Positions 51,031 through 60,229 of a stretch of 64,000 nucleotides of DNA are shown in pieces (the stretch's first letter is position 1; each line of letters starts with the position of its first letter). A program made the translations under genes and the position numbers. The notes under the pieces were generated by a model. The model was given only the letters and a program-made list of their open reading frames with translations. It made no database searches and was not told the DNA's origin. The DNA is from Psychrobacter immobilis (GTDB taxonomy: Bacteria > Pseudomonadota > Gammaproteobacteria > Pseudomonadales > Moraxellaceae). The stretch is taken from positions 1 through 64,000 of the forward strand of contig NZ_CAJGZJ010000010.1 in assembly GCF_904846225.1 (NCBI RefSeq), given 5' to 3'.

Positions 51031-51648
51031 TTAGCCATTAACTAATGCATCGGTGGATACCAAGGCGGCAAATCTGTCTTGTAGCGCTGCCATCGCTGTA
51101 TCATGCATAACTTCAGCGCTTATCGCTTCTTTATTAGCATTTGGTAAATCGCGAGTAGCACACGCGTCATGGCAGACAAAACTCTCAAAGCCCAAGTCAA
51201 AGGCAGCTCGAACACTTGAGCTGACACACATATGGCTCATAAAGCCTGCAAAAATAATCTGCTGCTTTTGTGTTTTTGAAATAAGCGCTTGAAGCTCGGT
51301 ATCATAAAAGGCGTTGGGATGCTGTTTGACGATGACGGTTTCACCATTATTCGGCTTTAACTGCTCGACAATCTCAACATTGGGAGATAAAGGATCGAAA
51401 ACATTGCCATTCTCTGCGCCATGATGCGCCATATGAAAAATAGGAATTTTTTGCTGACGAGCCTTGTTCAGTAGTAGGCGCGCATTTTCAATCGCTTTAG
51501 CACCTGCTTGTCCTAAAGGCATCGCACCGTTGACGTATTCATTTTGATAGTCAATAAAAACGATGGCGCAGTTTGACCAATCAAGCGCATCGAATTCGCC
51601 ACCAGCGAGTTCGAGTAGGGTAGAGGGCGTAGACGTGAGTGTATTCAT
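51031..51648 (-). CDS. Isochorismatase-family cysteine hydrolase
   Basis: About 205 aa. The catalytic triad of the family is visible: Asp in FIDYQNEY, Lys in VIVKQHPNAF and Cys in SHMCVSSSV, with a cis-peptide region just before the Cys. Members hydrolyse amides or vinyl ethers (nicotinamidase, isochorismatase and similar); the sequence does not settle the substrate. ATG 51648 is preferred over TTG 51651 because CGGAGA lies upstream. It sits between divergently arranged pepA and lptF, as an extra gene in an otherwise conserved neighbourhood. Confidence 0.85.
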   Translation of the reverse strand: MNTLTSTPSTLLELAGGEFDALDWSNCAIVFIDYQNEYVNGAMPLGQAGAKAIENARLLLNKARQQKIPIFHMAHHGAENGNVFDPLSPNVEIVEQLKPNNGETVIVKQHPNAFYDTELQALISKTQKQQIIFAGFMSHMCVSSSVRAAFDLGFESFVCHDACATRDLPNANKEAISAEVMHDTAMAALQDRFAALVSTDALVNG

Positions 51649-51651
51649 CAA

Positions 51652-52194
51652 TCGTATTCTCCGTTGAGGGATAGAGTTATAAATATAATGTTATAAACAT
51701 ACTTTTGAATGATGCTTTTGAATTTTTGATATGCTTTAGTCTAGCAATTAATACTTAAGATACATGGCTCATGATACGAATGACAAACAAACCTTTCTAA
51801 ATGATATAACTCAAAAACGTAATGAAAGAAATACGCTAAACTTGATGCAGTTGTACGGGTAATTGGCACTTTATACGTTTTTTATTGTATCTGTAACACC
51901 CAATAATACTGCGCTATGCGTAAGGTTAAAACAATTTTTTCAAACACATTCCACAGCTATTTTTGACCAAAATATGCTAGGATTAGCGGTTATCTTTATC
52001 GCCAATATTTATAGAGTGTAGCTAATAAGTGACACGGTTGTCTTTATGCCTCTTTGAGTGTTTATTTGAACTGTGCTGTGTCTCTAATACTTATCCGTTA
52101 TGCCTGAATCTGTCGTGCTTGAATCTGTGCATAGCCTATTTATAAGCATGCGATAAATTGTGCGAATACCAACCTTTTTTTAAGAGTGCCTATT
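51652..52194. other. Intergenic region upstream of lptF
   Basis: About 540 bp, A+T rich, between divergent genes. I see no open frame with a ribosome-binding site, no repeat copy and no known operator; it should contain the lptFG promoter. Confidence 0.5.
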
Positions 52195-53469
52195 GTGATA
52201 TTACGCCGCTATATGACCCAACAAGTTGCCTCAACCACCGCTTTGGTATTGGGGTTTTTAGTGGTGATGATGCTGGGCGGTCGTTTGATCCGTTACTTTG
52301 GCATTGCGGCCGAAGGCAATCTAGACATCAGCTTGTTGTTTACCATCATTGGTTATAACTTGCCGTATTTTTTAGAGCTCATTCTGCCATTAGCTTTTTT
52401 TATTGCATTGATGCTCGTGTTCGGACGTTTATATGTCGATCAAGAGATGGCAGTAATCAATGCCAGTGGTATATCGCGAGGTAGGCTGGCGCGGTTGACG
52501 ATTCCATTAATATTGGCATTGTTTGTGGGCGAAGCTGCATTGTCAGTTGTCGGCAAACCTTGGGGTGTGCGTTCATCCGAGCGTGTTTGGGAACAGCAAG
52601 CATTGACCAGTGCGTTTGATTTAATTCGGCCCAATCAATTTATCAGTAGCGGCAATTATCATTTGTACGTGGGTAGCTTGAGTGATGATAAAAAACAATT
52701 ACAAGATGTGATACTCATCCAGTCTGAACCTCAAGCAAAAGGCAGCGCTGCCAAAAATGCGGCGACTGATGTCGATAATAATATTGATGCAAAAACTGCT
52801 GAGCAATTGAACATTCCAAATCTGCCAAACGCACTCGTCAAGAATAGCGATATCAGTAAAGACACCATTACCTTAGCCAAACGCGCTGAACAAGTAGACA
52901 CCGGCAATAGCGGCGTGACCCAATTGGATTTATTTCAAGGTCGTCGTTATGAAGTCGGTGCGGGTAGTCTAAAATACAATCAAGTGGGCTTTGATCGCTA
53001 CCGTATTACGTTGACTGAATCCTCCAAAGAAATTATTACCGAAGACAATATCGAAACCCAAGCGATTGGCCCGCTATGGCAAGCCGCTACTGGTAGCGGC
53101 AATGCGTTGCGTGCCGCACAAGGTGAGCTGGGTTATCGTTTGGCATTACCTTGGTTAATGATTATCGCGCCTATGCTGGCGGTGCCGCTCGCGCAAGTGG
53201 GACCTCGCCAAGGTCGTTGGCTGCGTCTGTTTCCCTCTATTTTATTATTCGTTAGCTGTGCGCTGGGTATTATCTCGCTCAAAAGTGCGGTGAGTAAAGG
53301 CAGTGTTAGCGTGTGGTCATATGCGTGGTTTATTTTAGGATTTATGGCATTGGCGCTTTATATGAATTGGGGTAGCCGTGTGCAACATCGACTGCGCTTT
53401 CGCAAACAAGAAAATGAGCTTTTAACAGCTGATAGTCAAGGTACTGGTTCACAAGGAGGGCAGTCTTAA
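52195..53469 (+). CDS. lptF: LPS export permease LptF
   Basis: About 424 aa of the YjgP/YjgQ family. ILRRYMTQQVASTTALVLGFLV opens a set of three N-terminal helices, then a large periplasmic beta-jellyroll domain (about 115-290) and three C-terminal helices (RLALPWLMIIAPMLAVPLAQ). With LptG it forms the inner-membrane channel pulling lipopolysaccharide out, driven by LptB. The start is GTG; 52195 is preferred to GTG 52186 because AAGAG fits its spacing. It overlaps lptG by one base (TAATG). An Asp/Asn/Ala-rich stretch (about 185-215) enlarges the periplasmic domain. Confidence 0.94.
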   Translation: MILRRYMTQQVASTTALVLGFLVVMMLGGRLIRYFGIAAEGNLDISLLFTIIGYNLPYFLELILPLAFFIALMLVFGRLYVDQEMAVINASGISRGRLARLTIPLILALFVGEAALSVVGKPWGVRSSERVWEQQALTSAFDLIRPNQFISSGNYHLYVGSLSDDKKQLQDVILIQSEPQAKGSAAKNAATDVDNNIDAKTAEQLNIPNLPNALVKNSDISKDTITLAKRAEQVDTGNSGVTQLDLFQGRRYEVGAGSLKYNQVGFDRYRITLTESSKEIITEDNIETQAIGPLWQAATGSGNALRAAQGELGYRLALPWLMIIAPMLAVPLAQVGPRQGRWLRLFPSILLFVSCALGIISLKSAVSKGSVSVWSYAWFILGFMALALYMNWGSRVQHRLRFRKQENELLTADSQGTGSQGGQS

Positions 53470-54677
53470 TGCGTTCCTTATTCTCAAAATTTTCAGCCAC
53501 TGAGCAACTGGCGCAAAAGCCGAGTAATTTAAAAGTGCTCAGTCGTTATGTCAAACTTAATGCGCTGCTGGCTATCATTGGGGCGGTTATAGGTCTGTGG
53601 GCGTTACAGCTGGTTTTCTCTTATTTGTCAGAGCTTGATTCGTTAGATGACAATTATACGGTGGGTCAGGCGCTCAAGTATATTTTTTATCGTTCACCTT
53701 ATTTTTTAGAGCAATTTGTGCCAACGGGTGCGCTACTTGGCGCGGTAGTAGGTTTGGGCTTGCTGGCTAATAAAAGCGAGCTGGTGGTGATGCGTGCTGC
53801 TGGAGTGAGCGTTTATCGCATCGTCGGCTGGGTATTACAGCCCGCCTTAATCTTTGTGCTATTAGCCTTAGCTATCAATCAGTTTGTCTTACCCTATTCT
53901 AATCAATTAGCGAAAGAGATTAACGCAGAAGACAGCACTTCATTGGTCACCTCGGTGCGTGGGTATTGGACATTACAACCGCGTTTTGAGAGTTCAGAAG
54001 ATGGTAAGACCAAACCTGATGGTAGCGATATTTTGTATATCGATTATGCGGATGTCAAAGGTAATATTGGTGAGGTAAAGCGTTGGCATTTGGATAATAA
54101 CGGAAATTTGCAAACCGCGATTCATGCTGAAGGTGGACAGTATATCGGCCGTGAGCCTCTCGATGCGAATGAGGATCAACCGAGCGAGCAGTATCGTTAC
54201 GAGTGGCAGCTGAACAATATGACCAAATTGAATATCAGCCAAGGTTTTGAGAGTAGCCAAGCCATCTCACCGTCTGATACGTTAAGCTTACCATTTGCTC
54301 CTGAATCCGTGTATTTGCTTACCCGTAAGGCAGAAGACTTGTCATTGACTCAGTTGTATGAGCATCGCCAATTTATGCGCAAACAGGGTCAGCGCTCTTT
54401 GAGTCATGAGTTGGCATTTTGGCAAAAATTGCTGTCGCCATTGTCTATTTTATCGTTGGTGATTGTGGCTTGCTCATTCGTTTTTGGCTCGCTGCGGACG
54501 CATAGTTTGGGCTTACGTATTGTCGTGGCATTATTATTTGGTTTGCTGTTCAGTTACGTTCAGGATTTGGTAGGTTTCGTCTCGCTTGCCACTGGATTTT
54601 CGCCGTTACTTATGGTGTTATTACCGATTATCGCCAGTGCAGCATTGGGCGGGTATCTACTCAAGCGGCAAATGTAA
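53469..54677 (+). CDS. lptG: LPS export permease LptG
   Basis: 402 aa. A cytoplasmic N-terminal extension of about 25 residues precedes VLSRYVKLNALLAIIGAVIG. FYRSPYFLEQFVPTGALLGAVVGLG and NKSELVVMRAAGVSVYRI (the coupling helix contacting LptB) are diagnostic. The periplasmic domain (about 135-290) and the C-terminal helices, with LGLRIVVALLFGLLFSYVQDL, follow. It forms the LptFG heterodimer. ATG 53469 overlaps the lptF stop and a GGAGGGCAG ribosome-binding site is inside lptF. Confidence 0.95.
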   Translation: MRSLFSKFSATEQLAQKPSNLKVLSRYVKLNALLAIIGAVIGLWALQLVFSYLSELDSLDDNYTVGQALKYIFYRSPYFLEQFVPTGALLGAVVGLGLLANKSELVVMRAAGVSVYRIVGWVLQPALIFVLLALAINQFVLPYSNQLAKEINAEDSTSLVTSVRGYWTLQPRFESSEDGKTKPDGSDILYIDYADVKGNIGEVKRWHLDNNGNLQTAIHAEGGQYIGREPLDANEDQPSEQYRYEWQLNNMTKLNISQGFESSQAISPSDTLSLPFAPESVYLLTRKAEDLSLTQLYEHRQFMRKQGQRSLSHELAFWQKLLSPLSILSLVIVACSFVFGSLRTHSLGLRIVVALLFGLLFSYVQDLVGFVSLATGFSPLLMVLLPIIASAALGGYLLKRQM

Positions 54678-54695
54678 GTCAGAATATTCAATGTT

Positions 54696-54735
54696 AAAAA
54701 AGCCCGCCAAAACAGTGACGTTTTGGCGGGCTTTT
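54696..54735. terminator. Bidirectional terminator after lptG
   Basis: AAAAAAGCCCGCCAAAAC pairs with GTTTTGGCGGGCTTTT across AGTGAC. It lies between convergent lptG and the methyltransferase gene. Confidence 0.95.
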
Positions 54736-54771
54736 GATTATGCAACGTTTAAAACTTAAGCCTTTAAAAAC

Positions 54772-55380
54772 TTAGTCTTTGGTCGCCATGGTAATCGTAT
54801 ACGTCTTACCTTGTTTGACTTTATCGCTATTGCCAAAAACTTCGGTAAATGAGCGTTTCACAAATTGGCGTAAACCATTGATGGTCACCACATAAAAACG
54901 TCCACCTTGACGCATGCGTGCATAAGCATCAAGGAAGTACAGATAATGCTGCTCTTTGCCGACTTTGGCGGGCAAGTTCGACATTACCAAGCTAAAGTCT
55001 TTGTCTTTTGCCACGTGATTAAAGCCATTCGATAAATGCACATCGACATTTTTCAGACCGTTTTTTTCACAGTTCAGGCGCGCATATTCTACTGCCATAA
55101 AGTCTTTATCAATCAAGGTATGCAAACCATTTGGACATTCACGCGCTGCGGTCATGCCAAGCACCCCGTAGCCACAGCCCAAATCTATCGAGTCATCATC
55201 GGCTTGAAAATCCACGTAATCGAGCAGCATCAAGCTACCATCATCAAGTTTTTGTGGTGAAAAGATGCCCCACGTCGTCGCAAAATCAAATGGCTTGCCC
55301 AACACGTCTTGGCGGAAATTAATGTCTTCGCGCCAATGTCGGGCATTTTTTAATAAGTCAGCAGGCGGTTTATGGCTCAT
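54772..55380 (-). CDS. RsmC/YbxB-like small-domain methyltransferase
   Basis: 202 aa with the MTS (methyltransferase small) fold. The SAM-binding motif is DLGCGYGVLGMTAA (about 66-79), the acidic loop is LIDKDFMAVEYARLN, and the motif IV position reads SNLPAKVGKE where most relatives have NPPF or NPPI. The rest (GGRFYVVTINGLRQFVKRSF) follows the family. It may act on rRNA guanine N2, but the changed motif IV makes substrate assignment uncertain. It stands alone, sharing a terminator with lptG. Confidence 0.8.
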   Translation of the reverse strand: MSHKPPADLLKNARHWREDINFRQDVLGKPFDFATTWGIFSPQKLDDGSLMLLDYVDFQADDDSIDLGCGYGVLGMTAARECPNGLHTLIDKDFMAVEYARLNCEKNGLKNVDVHLSNGFNHVAKDKDFSLVMSNLPAKVGKEQHYLYFLDAYARMRQGGRFYVVTINGLRQFVKRSFTEVFGNSDKVKQGKTYTITMATKD

Positions 55381-55549
55381 GGGATTCTCGGATAATGGAT
55401 AGGTAAGGAGTAATAATTGATGATGGGTATTGTAACGAGAAAAGAGTGAGTTTGCAGCATCGTATTAATTCGATAGGCAAAAAACCTAGGCTACATGCTA
55501 ATTTTGTAGTGTAAGATTAGTTTATAAAAGCATAGCCTATGAGATCATC

Positions 55550-56800
55550 ATGAATACAACGGAAAAAGGCGATAAGTTTGAGGAAGTGATATATGAATTA
55601 TTTCTAAAAGATATTAAGGATAATAAAACTACAATAAACTCTAGATCCCATATCAAAGCATTCAGAAAGAAAAAATATTACTCGAGGTACAGAGAAAAAT
55701 ATATCGAGTTTGATATAGCTATAGAGGTGTATCAAGACGTTGAGCTACCTAATATGTCCAATTTATTACTAATAGAATGTAAAGACTACAAAGGTGCAGT
55801 AGGTATAGATCAACTAGGTAAGTTTCTAGATGATATTAGAGATATTTCAGAAGGCGAGCTGACTTATAAAATCCGCCCAATAATGGCAATTAGCTCTAGT
55901 CTTGCTGAAGGAGCTTTCAATAAAGCAAAAAATAGAGGTGTGGGACTCGTAAAGTTAAACAGTGAAAAAACGCTGACACATATACTAAATCGTAAATATA
56001 GATATCAAGATGTGGATAATAAATACGATGTGGAAGGTATCTTTGTTAAAGGAGAGCTTCCTAATTTAAGTAATCTCTCTTATATGATGTATGCACAAAA
56101 TCAATGGTTTTTTGGTATAGAAGACTACATTAAATTCTTGATAGGACAACCATTTAATAACTCTAATCAAAAAGTAGATTTCATTCCTAAAGTGGGCCTA
56201 GAAAATTTAGCTGAAAGCTTATTGATTGAGATTGACTATTCGGATGGTTCAGTCAATTTAGATGAAATAGCGCTACTTGATGCTTTATCTCATATAAAGA
56301 TTATCAAAGATATAACAGATCACGACCACCGATTACTTGGAAAAATAGATTTTATTCAGCAAGAAATTTATTTGTATAAACAGAGCGATGATAACTTGCA
56401 TAGAAATAGGTTTACATTAGCGCACGAGCTTTCTCATATATTGTTAGATCATGGTAAATACTTGATAAAAGATGTTTTTTTGACTGAAGACCTGAATGGA
56501 GAAAGTAGAAATAAAAACGAATTTATTAAACAGTTAGAGTTTCAAGCAAATTATTTGGCGGCTTGTATTCTTATGCCTAAGACGTATTTTTTAGAACGTT
56601 TTCTAGAGATTTATAACAAATTAAGTCTAACGCCTAGGGGAAAAGTATTTCTATACAATGATAAGCAAGAATGTAATAAAATTATGGTGAATAACGTACT
56701 GGTAGGACTCTCTAGATATTTTAATGTATCAAAAACAGCAGTTGAAATCAGGCTAAAAGACTTAGACATACTGTTTGATGAATCCAACTTTACAAAATAA
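55550..56800 (+). CDS. PD-(D/E)XK nuclease-like / ImmA-IrrE metallopeptidase fusion
   Basis: 416 aa. The N-terminal part (about 1-150) looks like an Mrr-type restriction endonuclease fold: GDKFEEVIYELF (7-18), Asp55 in FDIAIEV, Glu76 and Lys78 in LIECKDY and Gln88 just after. The C-terminal part (about 230-345) is an ImmA/IrrE (DUF955) metallopeptidase: FTLAHELSHILLDH with HExxH at 292-296, then LEFQANYLAACILMP, where Glu330 would be the third zinc ligand. The last 30 residues (FNVSKTAVEIRLKDLDIL) are helical, as in IrrE-type proteins. The DNA is A+T rich and the gene sits alone beside xerD. A defence or stress role is inferred, not shown. Confidence 0.75.
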   Translation: MNTTEKGDKFEEVIYELFLKDIKDNKTTINSRSHIKAFRKKKYYSRYREKYIEFDIAIEVYQDVELPNMSNLLLIECKDYKGAVGIDQLGKFLDDIRDISEGELTYKIRPIMAISSSLAEGAFNKAKNRGVGLVKLNSEKTLTHILNRKYRYQDVDNKYDVEGIFVKGELPNLSNLSYMMYAQNQWFFGIEDYIKFLIGQPFNNSNQKVDFIPKVGLENLAESLLIEIDYSDGSVNLDEIALLDALSHIKIIKDITDHDHRLLGKIDFIQQEIYLYKQSDDNLHRNRFTLAHELSHILLDHGKYLIKDVFLTEDLNGESRNKNEFIKQLEFQANYLAACILMPKTYFLERFLEIYNKLSLTPRGKVFLYNDKQECNKIMVNNVLVGLSRYFNVSKTAVEIRLKDLDILFDESNFTK

Positions 56801-56805
56801 AAACC

Positions 56806-57744
56806 CTAACCTCTCGGATGATGCTCAGCATGCAATTTCTGCAATCTTGCCGTCGCCACATGCGTATAGATTTGCGTCGTTGATAAGTCGCTATGTCCAA
56901 GCAAGAGCTGTACGCTACGCAAGTCTGCGCCATGATTGAGCAAATGCGTGGCAAAAGCATGACGTAGCGTGTGCGGTGATAACTCTTTATCAATACTGGC
57001 AATTTGAGCATATTTCTTCAGCAAATACCAAAAGTTCTGCCGCGTCATATAGCCGCCTTGCGCGGTCAAAAACACCGCTTGGCAATTACCTGATTTTAGA
57101 TGCGCAATCAAATCGCCACGCGCATGCGTTAGATAATCTTCCAGCGCCTCTGACGCATATTCCCCTAGTGGCACCAATCGCGTTTTATTACCTTTACCCG
57201 TGATTTGTAACCAGCCAGAATTCAGATTCACTTGCTCAAGTGACAGATTAATCAACTCGCTCACACGCAGACCGCAGGCATAGAGTACCTCGAGCATGGC
57301 TTTATCACGCAGTCCAAGCGACGTGCTGGTATCAGGCGCGGTAAGTAATTTATCAACATCCGCCTCGGCCAAATCCTTTGGTAGTGGACGACCAAGTTTT
57401 GGGCTTTTGATACGCTCACAGGGATTGTCCTCACGCAGATTACTGGCGATCATCCATAGATAGAACTGGCGCAGGCTGGAGAGCATACGTGCTTGAGTGC
57501 GCGGTGTTTTTTCATCTTGGGAGAGGAGAGAGAGACAGTGCTGCACATCGTCAGGCTGCCAGCGTGTCAGGGCGATAGGATTGGTCAACTCACAAGAACG
57601 CAGATCACGGACATAAGCATTGCGAGTGCGCGTTGCCAAACCACGAGCCAGCATTGCTTGACGAAACTCAGTCATATAAGTTGGCTCATCATCGACTGCC
57701 AATGCTTTAGGCTGCCTTTGCTGCACGGCACGATCACGGCTCAT
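56806..57744 (-). CDS. xerD: Site-specific tyrosine recombinase XerD
   Basis: 312 aa. The core-binding domain covers about 20-115, then the catalytic domain carries Arg in ACGLRVSEL, Lys in GKGNKTRLVPLG, His/Arg in SPHTLRHAFATHLLNHGAD, His in LLGHSDLSTTQIYTH and the nucleophile Tyr in IYTH. The C-terminal QKLHAEHHPRG matches XerD rather than XerC. XerCD resolve chromosome dimers at dif. An N-terminal extension of about 18 polar residues is present. It ends 5 bp from the convergent nuclease-peptidase gene, with no terminator between. Confidence 0.93.
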   Translation of the reverse strand: MSRDRAVQQRQPKALAVDDEPTYMTEFRQAMLARGLATRTRNAYVRDLRSCELTNPIALTRWQPDDVQHCLSLLSQDEKTPRTQARMLSSLRQFYLWMIASNLREDNPCERIKSPKLGRPLPKDLAEADVDKLLTAPDTSTSLGLRDKAMLEVLYACGLRVSELINLSLEQVNLNSGWLQITGKGNKTRLVPLGEYASEALEDYLTHARGDLIAHLKSGNCQAVFLTAQGGYMTRQNFWYLLKKYAQIASIDKELSPHTLRHAFATHLLNHGADLRSVQLLLGHSDLSTTQIYTHVATARLQKLHAEHHPRG

Positions 57745-57815
57745 AAGACAAGACTCAGTAAGTGATTAAAGTAAAGCATACCTCTAAGATTTATAATAAA
57801 CCAATGTCCGAAAGT

Positions 57816-58160
57816 TTACGCGCTTTTCTTTTTTACCAAATAACGATAAAGCGTCACGCTAGTAGCCGTGGCATCATCGCTATCGATGGTGATTTCATCA
57901 GGGTCGATATCTAAGCTCACACTTTCAGCCAGTGTTTCTTGACCCAATAGCTCGTGACCCAAATGACGACAAAAATTAGGAATGTCACGAGTAGTGGCGG
58001 GATCAGTCGCGAGTATTTCAATCACATCACCGCCATCCGCTTGACGAATGGTGCGATGTAGCATCATCAATGGCTCAGGACAGATTAATCCTTGGGTGTC
58101 TAAATGATGATTGATAGCCGTTTGCGTGATAGAAGTGGTCATATGAGTAGTTTGCATCAA
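57816..58160 (-). CDS. tusA: TusA-like sulfurtransferase
   Basis: About 114 aa. The TusA/SirA domain has [21 protein letters not shown] (the sulfur-carrying Cys in CPxP) and [26 protein letters not shown]. TusA relays sulfur from IscS for 2-thiouridine in tRNA. The C-terminal acidic segment ([15 protein letters not shown]) followed by YRYLVKKK is longer than in E. coli. The start is uncertain: ATG 58157 (first ATG, after a TTG) or ATG 58142. It is followed by xerD on the same strand, 71 bp away. Confidence 0.9.
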   Translation of the reverse strand: MMQTTHMTTSITQTAINHHLDTQGLICPEPLMMLHRTIRQADGGDVIEILATDPATTRDIPNFCRHLGHELLGQETLAESVSLDIDPDEITIDSDDATATSVTLYRYLVKKKSA

Positions 58161-58239
58161 TAAAGTAAGTGTAAAATAAAAGGATGAAGTCTAAAAAGCG
58201 TTCTGCTGGTATAAATGTTCTTCGCGTCGTTTATGCCTC

Positions 58240-58710
58240 TCAGGCAATCTCAGGTTCTTCTTCTATTTCTAAATAGTCAAAAAATCGCTTAAAAGTAACT
58301 TTGAATAAAAACGCCACGCCAAGCCAACAGGACAACCCTAACCATGCGGTATCGGCAAATAATAAGCCACCAATCAATATGATGGTCGATACGCCAATAC
58401 TCATGGCAATCATCGATGGTTGGTTTAAACGATAGCGATAAATAACCAAAGCATCATAGAGGGTAATGGGAATCGTAAGGGTAACTAAGGCATAAGGCAA
58501 ATTATAAAACAATTGATAAAGCAGCTGATTGTCATGAAATGCTTTAATACTGGCAATCGTGCCAAAGACCACAAAGGCGAGGATAGCAGCATAAATCAGA
58601 TAAATTGCTATTTGATTTGCACGCTGAGCGCCTTTGATACGAGCGATGGCAAGCGGCGCAAAACCATGCTGCGAATTATGTTGCAAAACTTGATCTGAGA
58701 CAGTGGTCAT
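58240..58710 (-). CDS. Four-helix hypothetical membrane protein
   Basis: About 156 aa. A polar N-terminus is followed by about four transmembrane segments (roughly 36-56, 68-90, 100-117, 121-140) and a short acidic tail (EIEEEPEIA). I recognise no family. The first in-frame codon of the long frame is TTG; ATG 58710 is taken as the start. Base composition matches the neighbours, so it does not look foreign. It lies between ruvX and tusA on the same strand. Confidence 0.68.
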   Translation of the reverse strand: MTTVSDQVLQHNSQHGFAPLAIARIKGAQRANQIAIYLIYAAILAFVVFGTIASIKAFHDNQLLYQLFYNLPYALVTLTIPITLYDALVIYRYRLNQPSMIAMSIGVSTIILIGGLLFADTAWLGLSCWLGVAFLFKVTFKRFFDYLEIEEEPEIA

Positions 58711-58766
58711 AGTAATCAATCATGTATCCGTTTAGAGTTACGATATATCAGAGAGCCGCTGTGTTC

Positions 58767-58789
58767 TTTTTATAGTGCATCGACTATAG
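58767..58789. repeat. Outer-end fragment of the hairpin repeat
   Basis: CTTTTTATAGTGCATCGACTATAG resembles the right outer end of complete copies (TATAGTGGATCGACTTTA); no core is present. Confidence 0.45.
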
Positions 58790-58818
58790 CATTGCTTTAA
58801 AACGACCTAAGCACTCAA

Positions 58819-59349
58819 CTAGTCTGCTTTGATAGCATCAATGGCGAGACTGCTAGTAGGATCTGCAAAATAGGTCGACATCAAGATGCAGGCAGAGATG
58901 TCATCAATCGGGGCGCGCTCATGTTTAATCCAGCCGTTTTCCCACGCGATTTCTCGTGCGGCGACTGAGGTTAAACGCTCGTCACATAAACAAACAGTCA
59001 CTGGCAAATGCTGTTCCATGACTCTATGCGCTAGGCGACGGGCAAATTTGTGCGCACGCTTAGAGAGCATGGAGCTGCTACCATCCATATTCAGGGGTAA
59101 ACCGACGACCACTTTTGTGACACCCCAAACTTTGATAATGCCCAGTAGGTTGTCCCAATCAGGTTGGCCATTATCCATCGCTAAGATGTCAAAAGCCCGC
59201 GCTGTTTCGGTAATGGTATTACCCAGCGCCATGCCCATCTTTTTGACGCCATAATCTAGCGCCAAGATCAGATGTGGTTTAACGACAAGCTCAGCGATGC
59301 CATTGTCCACCGCATCCTCGCTCTCTGTTGTAAGCGTGTGATCTACCAT
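58819..59349 (-). CDS. ruvX: Holliday-junction resolvase-like protein RuvX/YqgF
   Basis: 176 aa, RNase H-like fold. LALDYGVKKMGMALGN, VVVGLPLNMDG and CLCDERLTSVAA carry the acidic active-site positions (Asp in DYG, Glu in DERLT, Asp in APIDDISACILM). The family processes 16S rRNA 5' ends and may cut junctions. An N-terminal extension of about 20 residues is present. AGAGGA lies 9 bases before ATG 59349. It lies directly downstream of algH, the conserved order. Confidence 0.93.
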   Translation of the reverse strand: MVDHTLTTESEDAVDNGIAELVVKPHLILALDYGVKKMGMALGNTITETARAFDILAMDNGQPDWDNLLGIIKVWGVTKVVVGLPLNMDGSSSMLSKRAHKFARRLAHRVMEQHLPVTVCLCDERLTSVAAREIAWENGWIKHERAPIDDISACILMSTYFADPTSSLAIDAIKAD

Positions 59350-59399
59350 TGTAATGACTATCCTCTATAAGGGTTTCTGTATTTGTAGCGCGTACGATA

Positions 59400-59963
59400 T
59401 CATGCGTGCCCGATATCGCTGCTAAGATAGTCAAAATTAACCCCAATCTTGTCAGCCGCAATTTGCCAGCGTTCTTCGAAGGGCGTATCAAACAATAAAT
59501 TTAAATCGGCTGGACACACCAACCAGTCGCCATTATTAAGTTCTTGCTCTAGCTGTTTTTTATTCCAACTGGCATGTCCCAAGCAGAGCTGATAATGACC
59601 CACACCTTGACCGGCCGCGATACGTTTGAGGATATCTTGGCTCGTCGTAATACAGACGTTTTCTGAAATGGCAAAAGAAGAGGCCCATTCTGGCTGGCCT
59701 GTGTGCAATACAAAGCCAACCTCAGGATACATCGGGCCGCCCTCTAGTGCCAAGTCCTCCATTACCTGTGAGTCAGTCACCTCAATATCCAAATCTTCTA
59801 GGAGTTTACCGACGCGAGCTTGCCCTAGCGGACGATTGACCATGAGACCTAATGCCCCATGTTTATCATGACGACAAATATAGATCAAAGCCTGTTCAAA
59901 CCTTGGGTCTGATAGCTCTGGCGCTGCGATTAAGAAGTGATGGGTCAAATTGGCTTTAGACAT
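59400..59963 (-). CDS. algH: YqgE/AlgH family protein
   Basis: About 187 aa. [43 protein letters not shown] is the family's signature N-terminus (spread over the first 45 residues), with [15 protein letters not shown] and [15 protein letters not shown] later. The molecular function is unsettled; AlgH was named for alginate regulation in Pseudomonas. ATG 59963 (MSKANLTHH) is chosen since the upstream GTG extension (60014) is not family-like. It forms an operon with ruvX, 50 bp downstream. Confidence 0.9.
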   Translation of the reverse strand: MSKANLTHHFLIAAPELSDPRFEQALIYICRHDKHGALGLMVNRPLGQARVGKLLEDLDIEVTDSQVMEDLALEGGPMYPEVGFVLHTGQPEWASSFAISENVCITTSQDILKRIAAGQGVGHYQLCLGHASWNKKQLEQELNNGDWLVCPADLNLLFDTPFEERWQIAADKIGVNFDYLSSDIGHA

Positions 59964-60064
59964 AGAGAAAAATACAACCTGATAATCAAGGTGAATTAAG
60001 GCGATAAGTACCACTATATGGCGATAATGAGTAGAAAATCAACTAAAGCAAATATCTATCAGCG

Positions 60065-60195
60065 ATTAGGGAGTTTCTTACTGCTACTGAGATAAATGTT
60101 GCGCCGCCTCTATCTGCGCAGGCACAGCCAGCAAGGAAAATTTATCTCAATAGCGCGTGACAATATTTGACCTTCTTTCATTTAGGACTGACTAA
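60065..60195 (-). repeat. Intergenic hairpin repeat, copy 10
   Basis: The arms GCTACTGAGATAAAT (60083-60097) and ATTTATCTCAATAGC (60140-60154) pair with one mismatch around GCCTCTATCTGC/GGCACAGCCAGC. The right end (TTAGGACTGACTA) is intact but the left outer end is not recognisable. It lies between recN and algH. Confidence 0.85.
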
Positions 60196-60229
60196 ATGTG
60201 TCCTCGATAACGATATGCTCAACCGATTT

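Noticed and set aside
56806..57744. xerD considered as the integrase of a mobile island carrying the nuclease-peptidase gene
   Set aside because: The protein matches chromosomal XerD through its C-terminus, and no att-type direct repeats were seen around the neighbouring gene.
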